This document shows, in pieces, positions 14,134 through 21,051 of a stretch of DNA of 26,778 bases. The translations under genes and the position numbers were made by a program. This DNA comes from an uncultured Clostridia bacterium (GTDB lineage: Bacteria; Bacillota; Clostridia; TANB77; CAG-508). The stretch spans positions 1 to 26,778 of the forward strand of contig CAKPAI010000007.1 in assembly GCA_934133005.1 (NCBI GenBank), given 5' to 3'. A model generated the notes under the pieces. The model saw only the letters and a program-made list of their open reading frames with translations. It did not search any database and had not been told where the DNA came from. How positions within the stretch are numbered: position 1 is the first letter of the stretch; each line of letters opens with the position of its first letter.

Positions 14134-14192
14134 ATATGGAAATATTTTACATTTAAATAGAAAAGATAGATTGATAATCAGGGAGATAGAAA

Positions 14193-14586
14193 ATGAAAAT
14201 ATATGTATATCTAGATGAAAGTCGGTTCAATACATAAAAATAGCAAAACAAGATATTTTGCTGTTGGTGGATACTTTTCTTATGAAGAAGATAAATTAAA
14301 AATAAAAGCAAAGTATAAAAAAGAAAATTTGAATTTGAAAAAATTAAAAAATATTGGATTAGATAGTGAAATCAAATCATATGATATGAGTGAAACTGAA
14401 AAAATAAAAATATTCAATAAGATACAAGATATTAATACTTTTCATGGTTGTGTAAAAGTTTTTGACAAAAAGTATATGAGAAAAGAAATAATTGATTCAA
14501 ATATATTTTTTAATTATGCAGTAAAGGTGTTAATACAAGATTGTATATTACCAGAACTAAATCTGCAAGATTCCAAGAAATGGTAG
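14193..14586 (+). pseudogene. DUF3800 family gene, frameshifted and truncated
   Basis: From ATG 14193 the frame reads MKIYVYLDES and then breaks (RFNT, stop); dropping the C at 14223 joins it to GSIHKNSKTRYFAVGGYFS and the rest, restoring the DUF3800 N-terminus Y-L-D-E-S-G...F-A-V-G-G. The second frame continues to 14586 with the EIKS motif (conserved acidic residue) and NYAVKVLIQDCILPEL, then stops after LQDSKKW, about 130 aa in all, whereas the family is usually about 200-250 aa. DUF3800 proteins have a nuclease-like acidic core and are common in mobile or defence regions. With both a frameshift and a missing 3' half it is probably non-functional, unless the C insertion is an assembly error. 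Confidence 0.8.
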
Positions 14587-14627
14587 AAATAAAAAATAAA
14601 TTTATGCATATAATATTATTAAAATGT

Positions 14628-14656
14628 TTGACATATATTTTTTTATATGTTAAAAT
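14628..14656 (+). promoter_or_regulatory. Near-consensus promoter of a small RNA
   Basis: TTGACA (14628-14633, perfect), a 17-base spacer, TAAAAT (14651-14656, one mismatch). It is the best -35/-10 pair found in the window. Confidence 0.8.
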
Positions 14657-14662
14657 ATTTTT

Positions 14663-14734
14663 AGAGTAAGACCTAGGTATGGTAGCTAAATTGCTAAGCG
14701 TATGTTAAGTACGCTGCCACCTAGGCATTTTTTT
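14663..14734 (+). ncRNA. Structured small RNA with intrinsic terminator, family unknown
   Basis: About 72 bases between the promoter at 14628 and a T7 tract (14728-14734). The closing stem CCTAGGT (14672-14678) / ACCTAGG (14719-14725) encloses two hairpins: TAGC/GCTA (14683-14686/14693-14696, loop TAAATT) and AGCGTA/TACGCT (14697-14702/14710-14715, loop TGTTAAG). In an alternative fold GGTAGC (14681-14686) pairs with GCTGCC (14713-14718). There is no ribosome binding site plus ORF inside, and the next gene downstream (uvrB) lies on the other strand, so it is not a leader. I do not recognise an Rfam family. The closing stem followed by T7 doubles as the terminator. Confidence 0.65.
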
Positions 14735-14738
14735 ATAT

Positions 14739-14767
14739 AAAAAAACTCCCAACATTATCATTGGGAG
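14739..14767 (-). terminator. Terminator of uvrB
   Basis: Stem CTCCCAA (14746-14752) / TTGGGAG (14761-14767) with an 8-base loop. On the minus strand it is followed by seven T (complement of 14739-14745); a T run also follows on the plus strand, so it may work both ways and stop read-through from the small RNA. Confidence 0.85.
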
Positions 14768-14774
14768 CGATTTT

Positions 14775-16730
14775 TTATAATCCTTTTTCTAGTTCTTTAA
14801 TTTTATCTCTTAATTTAGCAGCTTCTTCAAATTCCATTTTTTCAGCATGCTTAAGCATTTCATCAGTTAATTTATTAATAATATCTTCGACTGAAGATGA
14901 ATCGTCAAGTGAATACTTTTCTTGAGCTTCTTCTACTATACTTGCACGTATAGTATCTCTAACTGATTTTTGAATAGTCTTAGGAACTATGTTGTGTTCT
15001 TTATTATATTTCATTTGAATTGCTCTACGACGGTTAGTTTCAGTAATTGCTTTATCCATAGAGTCTGTAAGTTCATCAGCATACATTATAACTTTTCCAT
15101 TAGTATTTCTTGCAGCTCTACCAATTGTTTGAATAAGAGAACGTTCTGAACGAAGAAATCCTTCTTTATCAGCATCCAAAATTGCAACAAGTGATACTTC
15201 TGGAATATCAAGACCTTCTCTTAAAAGATTTATTCCAACCAAGACATCAAATTCACCAAGTCTTAAATTACGAATTATGTCCATACGTTCTAATGCTTTT
15301 ATGTCAGAGTGCATGTATTTTACTTTTATATCCAAATTAGAAAGATATGAAGTTAAGTCTTCTGCCATTTTTTTAGTTAAAGTTGTAACTAAGACTCTTT
15401 CATTTTTTTCAGTGCGAAGTCTAATTTGTTCTATTAAATCATCAATTTGATTTGTTACAGGCTTTACTTCAATTTCAGGGTCAAGTAGACCTGTTGGACG
15501 AATGATTTGCTCTACAACATTGCCTCTTGAATGTTCTTTTTCATAATCTGCAGGAGTAGCACTAACAAATACTACCTGATTAATTCTTTCTTCAAATTCC
15601 TCAAACTTCAAAGGTCTATTATCAAAAGCAGAAGGAAGTCTAAAACCATAATTTACTAAAGATTCTTTTCTTGCTCTATCGCCATTATACATAGCTCTAA
15701 CTTGAGGAATTGTTGCATGTGATTCATCAATAAGAAGCAAGAAGTCTTTAGGAAAATAGTCAAATAATGTGAATGGTGGAGAACCTGCTTCTCTTCCAGA
15801 AATATGTCTAGAATAGTTTTCTATGCCTTGACAAAATCCAGTTTCTTTCATCATTTCAATGTCAAAATTAGTTCTTTCTTCAATTCTTTGAGCTTCAATA
15901 AGTTTTCCCTGTTCTTTAAAATATTTAACACGTTCTTTCATTTCTGCTTCAATGGTAACGATTGCTTTTTCCATTTTGTCAGAAGTTGTAACGTAGTGTG
16001 AATTGGGGAATATCATAATATGATTTCTAGTCGCAATTGCCTTTCCAGTAACAGCATTTATTTCTGTAATTTTTTCTACTTCATCACCCCAGAATTCAAC
16101 TCTGATTGCACTTTCTCCATAATCAGAAGGAAATATTTCGACAATATCTCCTTTGGCTCTAAAAGTTCCGCGTTTAAAGTCAAGTTCATTTCTGCTATAT
16201 TGCATACTAACAAGCTTTTTTAACATAGTATTTCTTTCTATTTGCATTCCTGGACGAAGTGATACTGTTAAATGCTCATAGTCGATAGGGTCACCTAAAC
16301 CATAAATGCAAGAAACAGAAGCAACTATTATAACATCTCTTGTTTCAAAAAGTGCTGCTGTTGCACTATGTCTAAGCTTATCAATTTCATCATTTACAGA
16401 AGAATCTTTTTCAATATAAGTGTCTGATGAAGGAATGTATGCTTCTGGCTGGTAGTAATCATAGTATGATACAAAATATTCTACATTATTTTCTGGGAAA
16501 AATTCTTTAAATTCAGAATATAGTTGACCTGCAAGAGTTTTGTTGTGAGCTAAAACTAAAGTAGGACGTTGAACTTGCTGAATTATATTTGCCATAGTAA
16601 AGGTTTTTCCAGAACCAGTAACACCAAGTAAAGTTTGAAATTTTTTACCTTGTTTTATTCCATTTGATAAATATTCGATTGCCTGAGGTTGATCACCAGT
16701 AGGTTTATATTCAGAATGTAATTTAAACAT
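14775..16730 (-). CDS. uvrB: Excinuclease ABC subunit UvrB
   Basis: Damage-verification helicase of nucleotide excision repair; it is loaded by UvrA and recruits UvrC. The 651-aa protein has the normal length and all parts: Walker A GVTGSGKT (36-43), the beta-hairpin region with YYDYYQPEAYIPSSDTYIEK, DESHAT (helicase motif II), VSATP (motif III), the DVLVGINLLREGLDIPEVSL and QTIGRAARN motifs (V, VI), and a C-terminal UVR domain EKMEFEEAAKLRDKIKELE that contacts UvrC. AGGAG (complement of 16736-16740) precedes the start by about 5 bases. It is transcribed alone, convergent with the DUF3800/small RNA locus; uvrA is not next to it in the window. Confidence 0.98.
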   Translation of the reverse strand: MFKLHSEYKPTGDQPQAIEYLSNGIKQGKKFQTLLGVTGSGKTFTMANIIQQVQRPTLVLAHNKTLAGQLYSEFKEFFPENNVEYFVSYYDYYQPEAYIPSSDTYIEKDSSVNDEIDKLRHSATAALFETRDVIIVASVSCIYGLGDPIDYEHLTVSLRPGMQIERNTMLKKLVSMQYSRNELDFKRGTFRAKGDIVEIFPSDYGESAIRVEFWGDEVEKITEINAVTGKAIATRNHIMIFPNSHYVTTSDKMEKAIVTIEAEMKERVKYFKEQGKLIEAQRIEERTNFDIEMMKETGFCQGIENYSRHISGREAGSPPFTLFDYFPKDFLLLIDESHATIPQVRAMYNGDRARKESLVNYGFRLPSAFDNRPLKFEEFEERINQVVFVSATPADYEKEHSRGNVVEQIIRPTGLLDPEIEVKPVTNQIDDLIEQIRLRTEKNERVLVTTLTKKMAEDLTSYLSNLDIKVKYMHSDIKALERMDIIRNLRLGEFDVLVGINLLREGLDIPEVSLVAILDADKEGFLRSERSLIQTIGRAARNTNGKVIMYADELTDSMDKAITETNRRRAIQMKYNKEHNIVPKTIQKSVRDTIRASIVEEAQEKYSLDDSSSVEDIINKLTDEMLKHAEKMEFEEAAKLRDKIKELEKGL

Positions 16731-16759
16731 AAAAACTCCTTAACATAAAATTTATAATA

Positions 16760-16788
16760 TTTATATCACAAAATAGGCGTAAGTTCAA
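16760..16788 (-). promoter_or_regulatory. Probable uvrB promoter
   Basis: Minus strand TTGAAC (complement of 16783-16788), a 17-base spacer, TATAAA (complement of 16760-16765). No clear LexA-type (Cheo) box was seen in the 160-base intergenic region. Confidence 0.5.
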
Positions 16789-16840
16789 TATAAACTAAAA
16801 ACTTTACATAAAAATTATGCAAATTTAAACTACAAAATTC

Positions 16841-16869
16841 TGTACATAAGCTTTATTATATGTTATAAT
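16841..16869 (+). promoter_or_regulatory. Probable promoter of the 16895 gene run
   Basis: TGTACA (16841-16846), a 17-base spacer, TATAAT (16864-16869), with the ribosome binding site AAGGAG about 6 bases before the ATG at 16895. Confidence 0.5.
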
Positions 16870-16894
16870 TTTATGTGCTTTATAAGGAGAAAAT

Positions 16895-17842
16895 ATGGGA
16901 CTATTAAATGAATATATTGAGCAAGCAAAAGAAAAAATGCAAGGGTATAATGATATAGAAAAGATAAGGAAAGTTTATGTAGAACTTGGAGAAATGTTTC
17001 AATTTGATATAAATTTTTCATTTGGAAATGCCAAAGAAAGAATGCAAATTTATTCTAGAGGGATAAGCACGGAAAATTTGGAAAAGAATATGGAAAATAA
17101 GACAGGGATTTGTAAATCTTTATCATATTTATTTGAATATATAATGAAAAAACTTGGTGTAAATATGACTACTGTAGTTGAAGATGATGGGAGAAGATGC
17201 AAGCACGTTTTTAATATTCTAGAAACAGAGCAAAGTAAAAAATATAAATTTGATTTACAAGAAGATATGAGATTTATAAAGGCAAGGATGAGAACAAGAA
17301 ATTTTGGTGTTGCAATGCAAGATGGTGGTGAAGACTTAGTATCAAGGCAAGATTTAAGCAAGATTGATAAAAAAATAGGATATATTTCAGAAGAAAAATA
17401 CTATACTGATGAATATTTAGAACTTTTAAAATTAGGGATGAATCTATATAAAAGTCTAATTCAAAAAATGGAATTTTTATTAGAAAATTTAGACGAATAT
17501 ACAGATCCTGATATGAAATATCCAGACAGAAGATGGAGAATGGAAGATCTAATAGGAACTTCAAATATGCAAGGACTTATGTTTTCTGATGAAGAAAAAA
17601 ATAAAATAAATATAGTTGACTGCTACCAGGAGATAGAAGGAAAAAAAGAATATAAACTTTGTATAACTGTTCAAGAAAAAGGAAAAATTGTAATTTTTAT
17701 GTTTGATGAAAATACAAATTTTTTTAAGAAACTATCATTAGAAGAGTTTGCGGAGCTTGTAAAAAATGGATTAGTAAATATGCAAGGAATTTGGGGATTA
17801 AAACAGGTTTTAAAAAGTAAGAAACAAGAAGAAAGAGAATAA
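16895..17842 (+). CDS. Transglutaminase-like cysteine protein of unknown function
   Basis: A 315-aa cytoplasmic protein without signal peptide. The segment KTGICKSLSYLFEYIMKKLG (Cys73), then CKHVFNILE (His104) and KYKFDLQEDM (Asp120), has the order and spacing of a transglutaminase/papain-like Cys-His-Asp triad. Before it comes a helical N-terminus (EYIEQAKEKM, RKVYVELGEMFQFD). The C-terminal 150 residues after the triad have no pattern I recognise and include a charged helix and several strands. The substrate is unknown; such proteins can be peptidases, transpeptidases or inactive binders. It starts a plus-strand run but is separated by 71 bases from the DUF5662 gene. Confidence 0.65.
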   Translation: MGLLNEYIEQAKEKMQGYNDIEKIRKVYVELGEMFQFDINFSFGNAKERMQIYSRGISTENLEKNMENKTGICKSLSYLFEYIMKKLGVNMTTVVEDDGRRCKHVFNILETEQSKKYKFDLQEDMRFIKARMRTRNFGVAMQDGGEDLVSRQDLSKIDKKIGYISEEKYYTDEYLELLKLGMNLYKSLIQKMEFLLENLDEYTDPDMKYPDRRWRMEDLIGTSNMQGLMFSDEEKNKINIVDCYQEIEGKKEYKLCITVQEKGKIVIFMFDENTNFFKKLSLEEFAELVKNGLVNMQGIWGLKQVLKSKKQEERE

Positions 17843-17913
17843 AAAATATGCCAAAAAGCTTGTACTTTTAAGTAAAAGATGATAAACTACAAACATAGAA
17901 AAGAGGAGTAAAC

Positions 17914-18465
17914 GTGCTAGAAATTGTATCAAAAGCAGTAAAACATTTAGGATTAGTAAATAGGCATAGATGGATGGTTTTCAAATTATGTGCAAAAGCA
18001 GGAATTCCATACAGAGGATTAGTGCATGATTTGTCTAAATATTCAATAACTGAGTTTTGGGAATCTGTAAAGTATTATAATGGAAGTAGAAGTCCAATAG
18101 AATTTGTAAAAAAAGATAAAGGCTATTCAAAGGCATGGCTTCATCATAAAGGTAGAAATAAACATCATGCGGAATATTGGTATGATAATAATGCACCAGA
18201 GCCAATGCCAATAATTCCATATAAATATCAAGTAGAAATGCTATGTGATAATTTAGCTGCGGGTATAACATATAATGGAAAACGTTGGAAAAATGATACA
18301 CAGTTAAATTATTGGAATAAAGCTAAAGAAAGATTATTATTAAATGAAAAGAATAAAGCATTTATGACAGAAGCATTAACTCAGGTAAGCATAAATGGAA
18401 TAGATAAGACATTAAAACCTAAAAATCTAAAAAGACTTTATGAAAAAAATTGTAAGAGAGGGTAA
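17914..18465 (+). CDS. DUF5662 family protein
   Basis: A 183-aa protein. NRHRWMVFKLCAKAGIPYRG, HDLSKYSITEFWESVKYYNG, WLHHKGRNKHHAEYW and EMLCDNLAAG are the blocks of DUF5662, with an HD-domain-like set of His/Asp residues (His38-Asp39, the HH of WLHHK, HH of KHHAEYW and the Asp of MLCD) that probably bind metal; a phosphohydrolase activity is inferred from that resemblance only. The start is GTG, preceded by GAGGAG at about 8 bases. The XTP/dITP diphosphatase gene begins 3 bases after its stop, a likely common transcript. Confidence 0.82.
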   Translation: MLEIVSKAVKHLGLVNRHRWMVFKLCAKAGIPYRGLVHDLSKYSITEFWESVKYYNGSRSPIEFVKKDKGYSKAWLHHKGRNKHHAEYWYDNNAPEPMPIIPYKYQVEMLCDNLAAGITYNGKRWKNDTQLNYWNKAKERLLLNEKNKAFMTEALTQVSINGIDKTLKPKNLKRLYEKNCKRG

Positions 18466-18468
18466 TAT

Positions 18469-19083
18469 ATGAAAATAATATATGGAACTTCAAATAAAGC
18501 AAAGATAGAGCAAGTAAAAGAGCATTTAGAATATAAAAAAGTAAATATAGAACTAATTTCATTAAAAGATATAGGATTTAATGAAGAGATTATAGAAGAT
18601 GGTAAAACTTTTGAAGAAAATTCAGCAATTAAAGCTAAAGCAATTAAAAAGTATTGTGATGAAAATAACATAAATGAAATAATCATGACAGATGATGCTG
18701 GATTATGTGTAGATTCATTAAATGGAGAACCAGGAGTTTACAGTGCAAGATATGCTGGTGACCATGCTCCACAAATAGATGCAATAAATAAAGTATTAGG
18801 CAAAATGAAAAATGTAAAAGATGAAGAAAGAACTGCAAAATTTGTTTGTGTATTAACTTTAGTATTAAAAGACGGAAGAACTAAAGTTGTGAGAGGTGAA
18901 ACTTTTGGGAAAATTACAAAAGAACCAGGTCCACTCGGAAAATTAACATATGGGCCAATATTCATTCCAGATGGATTTTGCAAGACAATGAATGAGTTAA
19001 CACCTGAAGAAATGGGAATGACTCATAGAGAAAAAGCTTTAAATAAACTAATAGATTTTTTAAATGAAGAAGGTATTAAGTAG
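18469..19083 (+). CDS. rdgB: XTP/dITP diphosphatase (RdgB/HAM1 family)
   Basis: Hydrolyses deaminated purine nucleotides (XTP, ITP, dITP) to monophosphate and PPi, keeping them out of DNA and RNA. The 204-aa protein has the N-terminal GTSNKAKIEQ, a block F-E-E-N-S-A-I-K-A-K, the catalytic DDAGLCVDSLNGEPGVYSAR, and near the C-terminus GPIFIPDGF and THREKALNKL. Normal family length. GAGAGG precedes by about 6 bases. It is part of the same run as tyrS (18-base gap, ribosome binding site AGGAAGG). Together with three Nudix genes and the MazG-like gene it strengthens the nucleotide-sanitation theme. Confidence 0.95.
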   Translation: MKIIYGTSNKAKIEQVKEHLEYKKVNIELISLKDIGFNEEIIEDGKTFEENSAIKAKAIKKYCDENNINEIIMTDDAGLCVDSLNGEPGVYSARYAGDHAPQIDAINKVLGKMKNVKDEERTAKFVCVLTLVLKDGRTKVVRGETFGKITKEPGPLGKLTYGPIFIPDGFCKTMNELTPEEMGMTHREKALNKLIDFLNEEGIK

Positions 19084-19101
19084 ATAGGAAGGAAAAATAT
19101 T

Positions 19102-20292
19102 ATGGATATAGAAAATACAATTAAAATAATGCTAAAAGGAGCAGCAGACCATACTGATGTTAAGGAAATTGAAGAAAAATTAAAAAAAGTAGAAAAAGAA
19201 GGTAGACCTCTAAGAATAAAATTAGGACTAGATCCTTCTGCACCAGATATACATTTAGGACATGCTGTTGTTTTAAGAAAAATGAAACAACTACAAGATT
19301 TAGGACATGAAGTAATAATAATAATTGGTGATTTTACAGGAATGATAGGAGATCCTACTGGAAAATCTAAAACAAGAAAAGCATTAACACGTGAGCAAGT
19401 AAGAGAAAATGCAGAAACATATCAAAAACAAATATTAAAAATATTAGATCCAGCTAAAACAACTATTAGATATAATAGTGAATGGCATGATAAATTAAAT
19501 TTTAGAGATGTAATAGAATTATCAGCTAAATGTACAGTTGCAAGAATTCTTGAAAGAGATGATTTCCAAAAGAGATATACAAATAATCAACCAATTGCAT
19601 TACATGAATTTTTCTATCCATTAATGCAAGCTTATGATTCTGTTGCAATAAAGGCTGACTTAGAACTTGGTGGAACTGACCAAACATTTAATGTTTTAAT
19701 GGGAAGAAATATTCAAAAAGATTACGGACAAGATTCACAAATAACTTTATTTATGCCACTTCTAGAAGGCATAGATGGTGTAGAAAAAATGAGTAAAAGC
19801 TTAGGAAATTACATTGGAATTGATGAAGATGCAAATACAATGTACGAAAAAGTAATGAAAATTCCAGATGGAATGATTATAAAATACTACAATTTGTGTA
19901 CAGATATGCATCCAGATGATGTTGCTAAAATTGAAGAAAGACTAAATGCAGGGGAAAATCCAAGAAATATAAAAATGGAACTTGCAAAGGAAATTACAAG
20001 ATTATATCATACAGAGGAAGAGGCTTCTCAAGCAGAAGAACACTTTAAAACCGCATATCAAAAACAAGAAGCACCAGAAGATATAGAAGAAATTAAATTT
20101 GAAAATTCAATATTAGATACACTATTAAAAACTAAAAAAGCAGCTTCTAAAGGAGAATTAAAAAGACTATTTGAACAAGGTGCAATAAAGATAGACGGAG
20201 AGAAGGTAACAGACTTTCAAGCATTAAATAATTTTGAGGGTGAACTTATTATTCAAATAGGAAAAGGAAGTTTCTATAAAATAATACGATAA
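19102..20292 (+). CDS. tyrS: Tyrosyl-tRNA synthetase
   Basis: Charges tRNA-Tyr. Class I synthetase motifs are HLGH at 51-54 and KMSKS at 229-233; the tyrosine/ATP pocket is seen in GLDPSAPDIHLGH, GDFTGMIGDPTGKS and LGGTDQTFNVLMGR. The C-terminal S4-like RNA-binding domain runs from about 330 (GELKRLFEQGAIKIDGEKV) to the end. Length 396 aa and the GDFTGMIGDPTGKS pattern fit the TyrZ type rather than the main B. subtilis TyrS type. I see no T-box leader upstream: only 18 bases separate it from rdgB, so it is controlled as part of the operon. rpiA follows after 18 bases. Confidence 0.96.
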   Translation: MDIENTIKIMLKGAADHTDVKEIEEKLKKVEKEGRPLRIKLGLDPSAPDIHLGHAVVLRKMKQLQDLGHEVIIIIGDFTGMIGDPTGKSKTRKALTREQVRENAETYQKQILKILDPAKTTIRYNSEWHDKLNFRDVIELSAKCTVARILERDDFQKRYTNNQPIALHEFFYPLMQAYDSVAIKADLELGGTDQTFNVLMGRNIQKDYGQDSQITLFMPLLEGIDGVEKMSKSLGNYIGIDEDANTMYEKVMKIPDGMIIKYYNLCTDMHPDDVAKIEERLNAGENPRNIKMELAKEITRLYHTEEEASQAEEHFKTAYQKQEAPEDIEEIKFENSILDTLLKTKKAASKGELKRLFEQGAIKIDGEKVTDFQALNNFEGELIIQIGKGSFYKIIR

Positions 20293-20310
20293 ATCAAGAA
20301 AGGGAAACTT

Positions 20311-21009
20311 ATGAACTGGGATAAAGAGATACTACAAAAACCAATGTGGAAAGAAGAAATAAGCAATAGAGAGGCAAAAGAGAGAGTAGCAAATACTGTA
20401 GCTGAGTTTGTAAAAGATGGTGATGTTATAGGTTTTGGATCAGGATCTACCTCATATCTAACAGCTATATCAATTGCACAAAAAGTAAAAAGGGAAAATT
20501 TACATATAACAGCAATTCCTACATCTTATGAAATTGAAATGTTATGTACATATTTAGAAATTCCTATGGCTAAGATAACTGAAAAGAAGCCTGATTGGTG
20601 TTTTGATGGGGCTGATGAAGTTGATAATGATAATTGGATGATAAAAGGAAGAGGAGCTGCTATGTTCAATGAAAAATTGAATATAAAAAATTCTCAAAAA
20701 ACATATATATTGGTAGATGAAAGTAAAATTGTTTCAAGACTTGGAAAAAATTTTGCAATTCCTGTAGAAGTATTACCACAGAGTTTAAATTATGTAAAGC
20801 AAGAATTGCATAATATGGGAGCAAGCCACATCGAATTAAGGATGGCTTTAAAAAAGGATGGCCCAGTAATAACACAAAATGGCAATCTTATAATAGATGT
20901 AAATTTTGACAATATTGATCAATTTATGGAGAAAAAATTAAAAGAAATAACAGGTGTTATAGAAACTGGATTATTTATAGGATATAACGTTGAAATCATA
21001 AAAGCATAA
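20311..21009 (+). CDS. rpiA: Ribose-5-phosphate isomerase A
   Basis: Interconverts ribose-5-phosphate and ribulose-5-phosphate (pentose phosphate pathway). In the 232 aa, GFGSGSTSYL (41-50) is the phosphate loop, FDGADEVD (98-105) holds the catalytic Asp pair, and KGRGAAMFNEKL (112-123) corresponds to the usual KGGGGA-x-x-x-E-K block with Glu121; two of its glycines are replaced (Arg114, Ala116). The N-terminus is about 20 residues longer than in E. coli RpiA, with WDKEILQKPMWKEEISNREA before the first helix. It is divergent but with all catalytic positions recognisable. It is the last housekeeping gene before the glycosyltransferases. Confidence 0.88.
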   Translation: MNWDKEILQKPMWKEEISNREAKERVANTVAEFVKDGDVIGFGSGSTSYLTAISIAQKVKRENLHITAIPTSYEIEMLCTYLEIPMAKITEKKPDWCFDGADEVDNDNWMIKGRGAAMFNEKLNIKNSQKTYILVDESKIVSRLGKNFAIPVEVLPQSLNYVKQELHNMGASHIELRMALKKDGPVITQNGNLIIDVNFDNIDQFMEKKLKEITGVIETGLFIGYNVEIIKA

Positions 21010-21015
21010 CAATGG

Positions 21016-21051
21016 AAGGAGTATATGGAAAAAGAGTCCATATAAAATAAT
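21016..21051 (+). promoter_or_regulatory. Hairpin-bridged ribosome binding site of the first glycosyltransferase
   Basis: AAGGAG (21016-21021) is 30 bases from the ATG at 21052, but TATATGGA (21022-21029) pairs perfectly with TCCATATA (21037-21044); folding this 23-base hairpin out leaves 7 bases (21045-21051) between AAGGAG and ATG, an ideal distance. Alternatively AAGGAG serves the mini-ORF MEKESI (ATG 21025, TAA 21043-21045) and the glycosyltransferase is translated by coupling. Confidence 0.6.

Noticed and set aside
14672..14725. A real tRNA, perhaps with anticodon TTA (ochre suppressor).
   Set aside because: There is no T arm and no T-loop GGTTCGAATCC, the base before the would-be anticodon is G instead of the universal T33, and there is no CCA; bacterial tRNAs need the T arm. 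Kept as an unassigned structured RNA.
14653..14734. Riboswitch or attenuator leader.
   Set aside because: No gene follows on the plus strand; uvrB is convergent. A leader function is excluded unless a hidden ORF lies antisense to uvrB.
19084..19101. T-box leader controlling tyrS.
   Set aside because: Only 18 bases separate rdgB from tyrS; no space for a T-box and no terminator.
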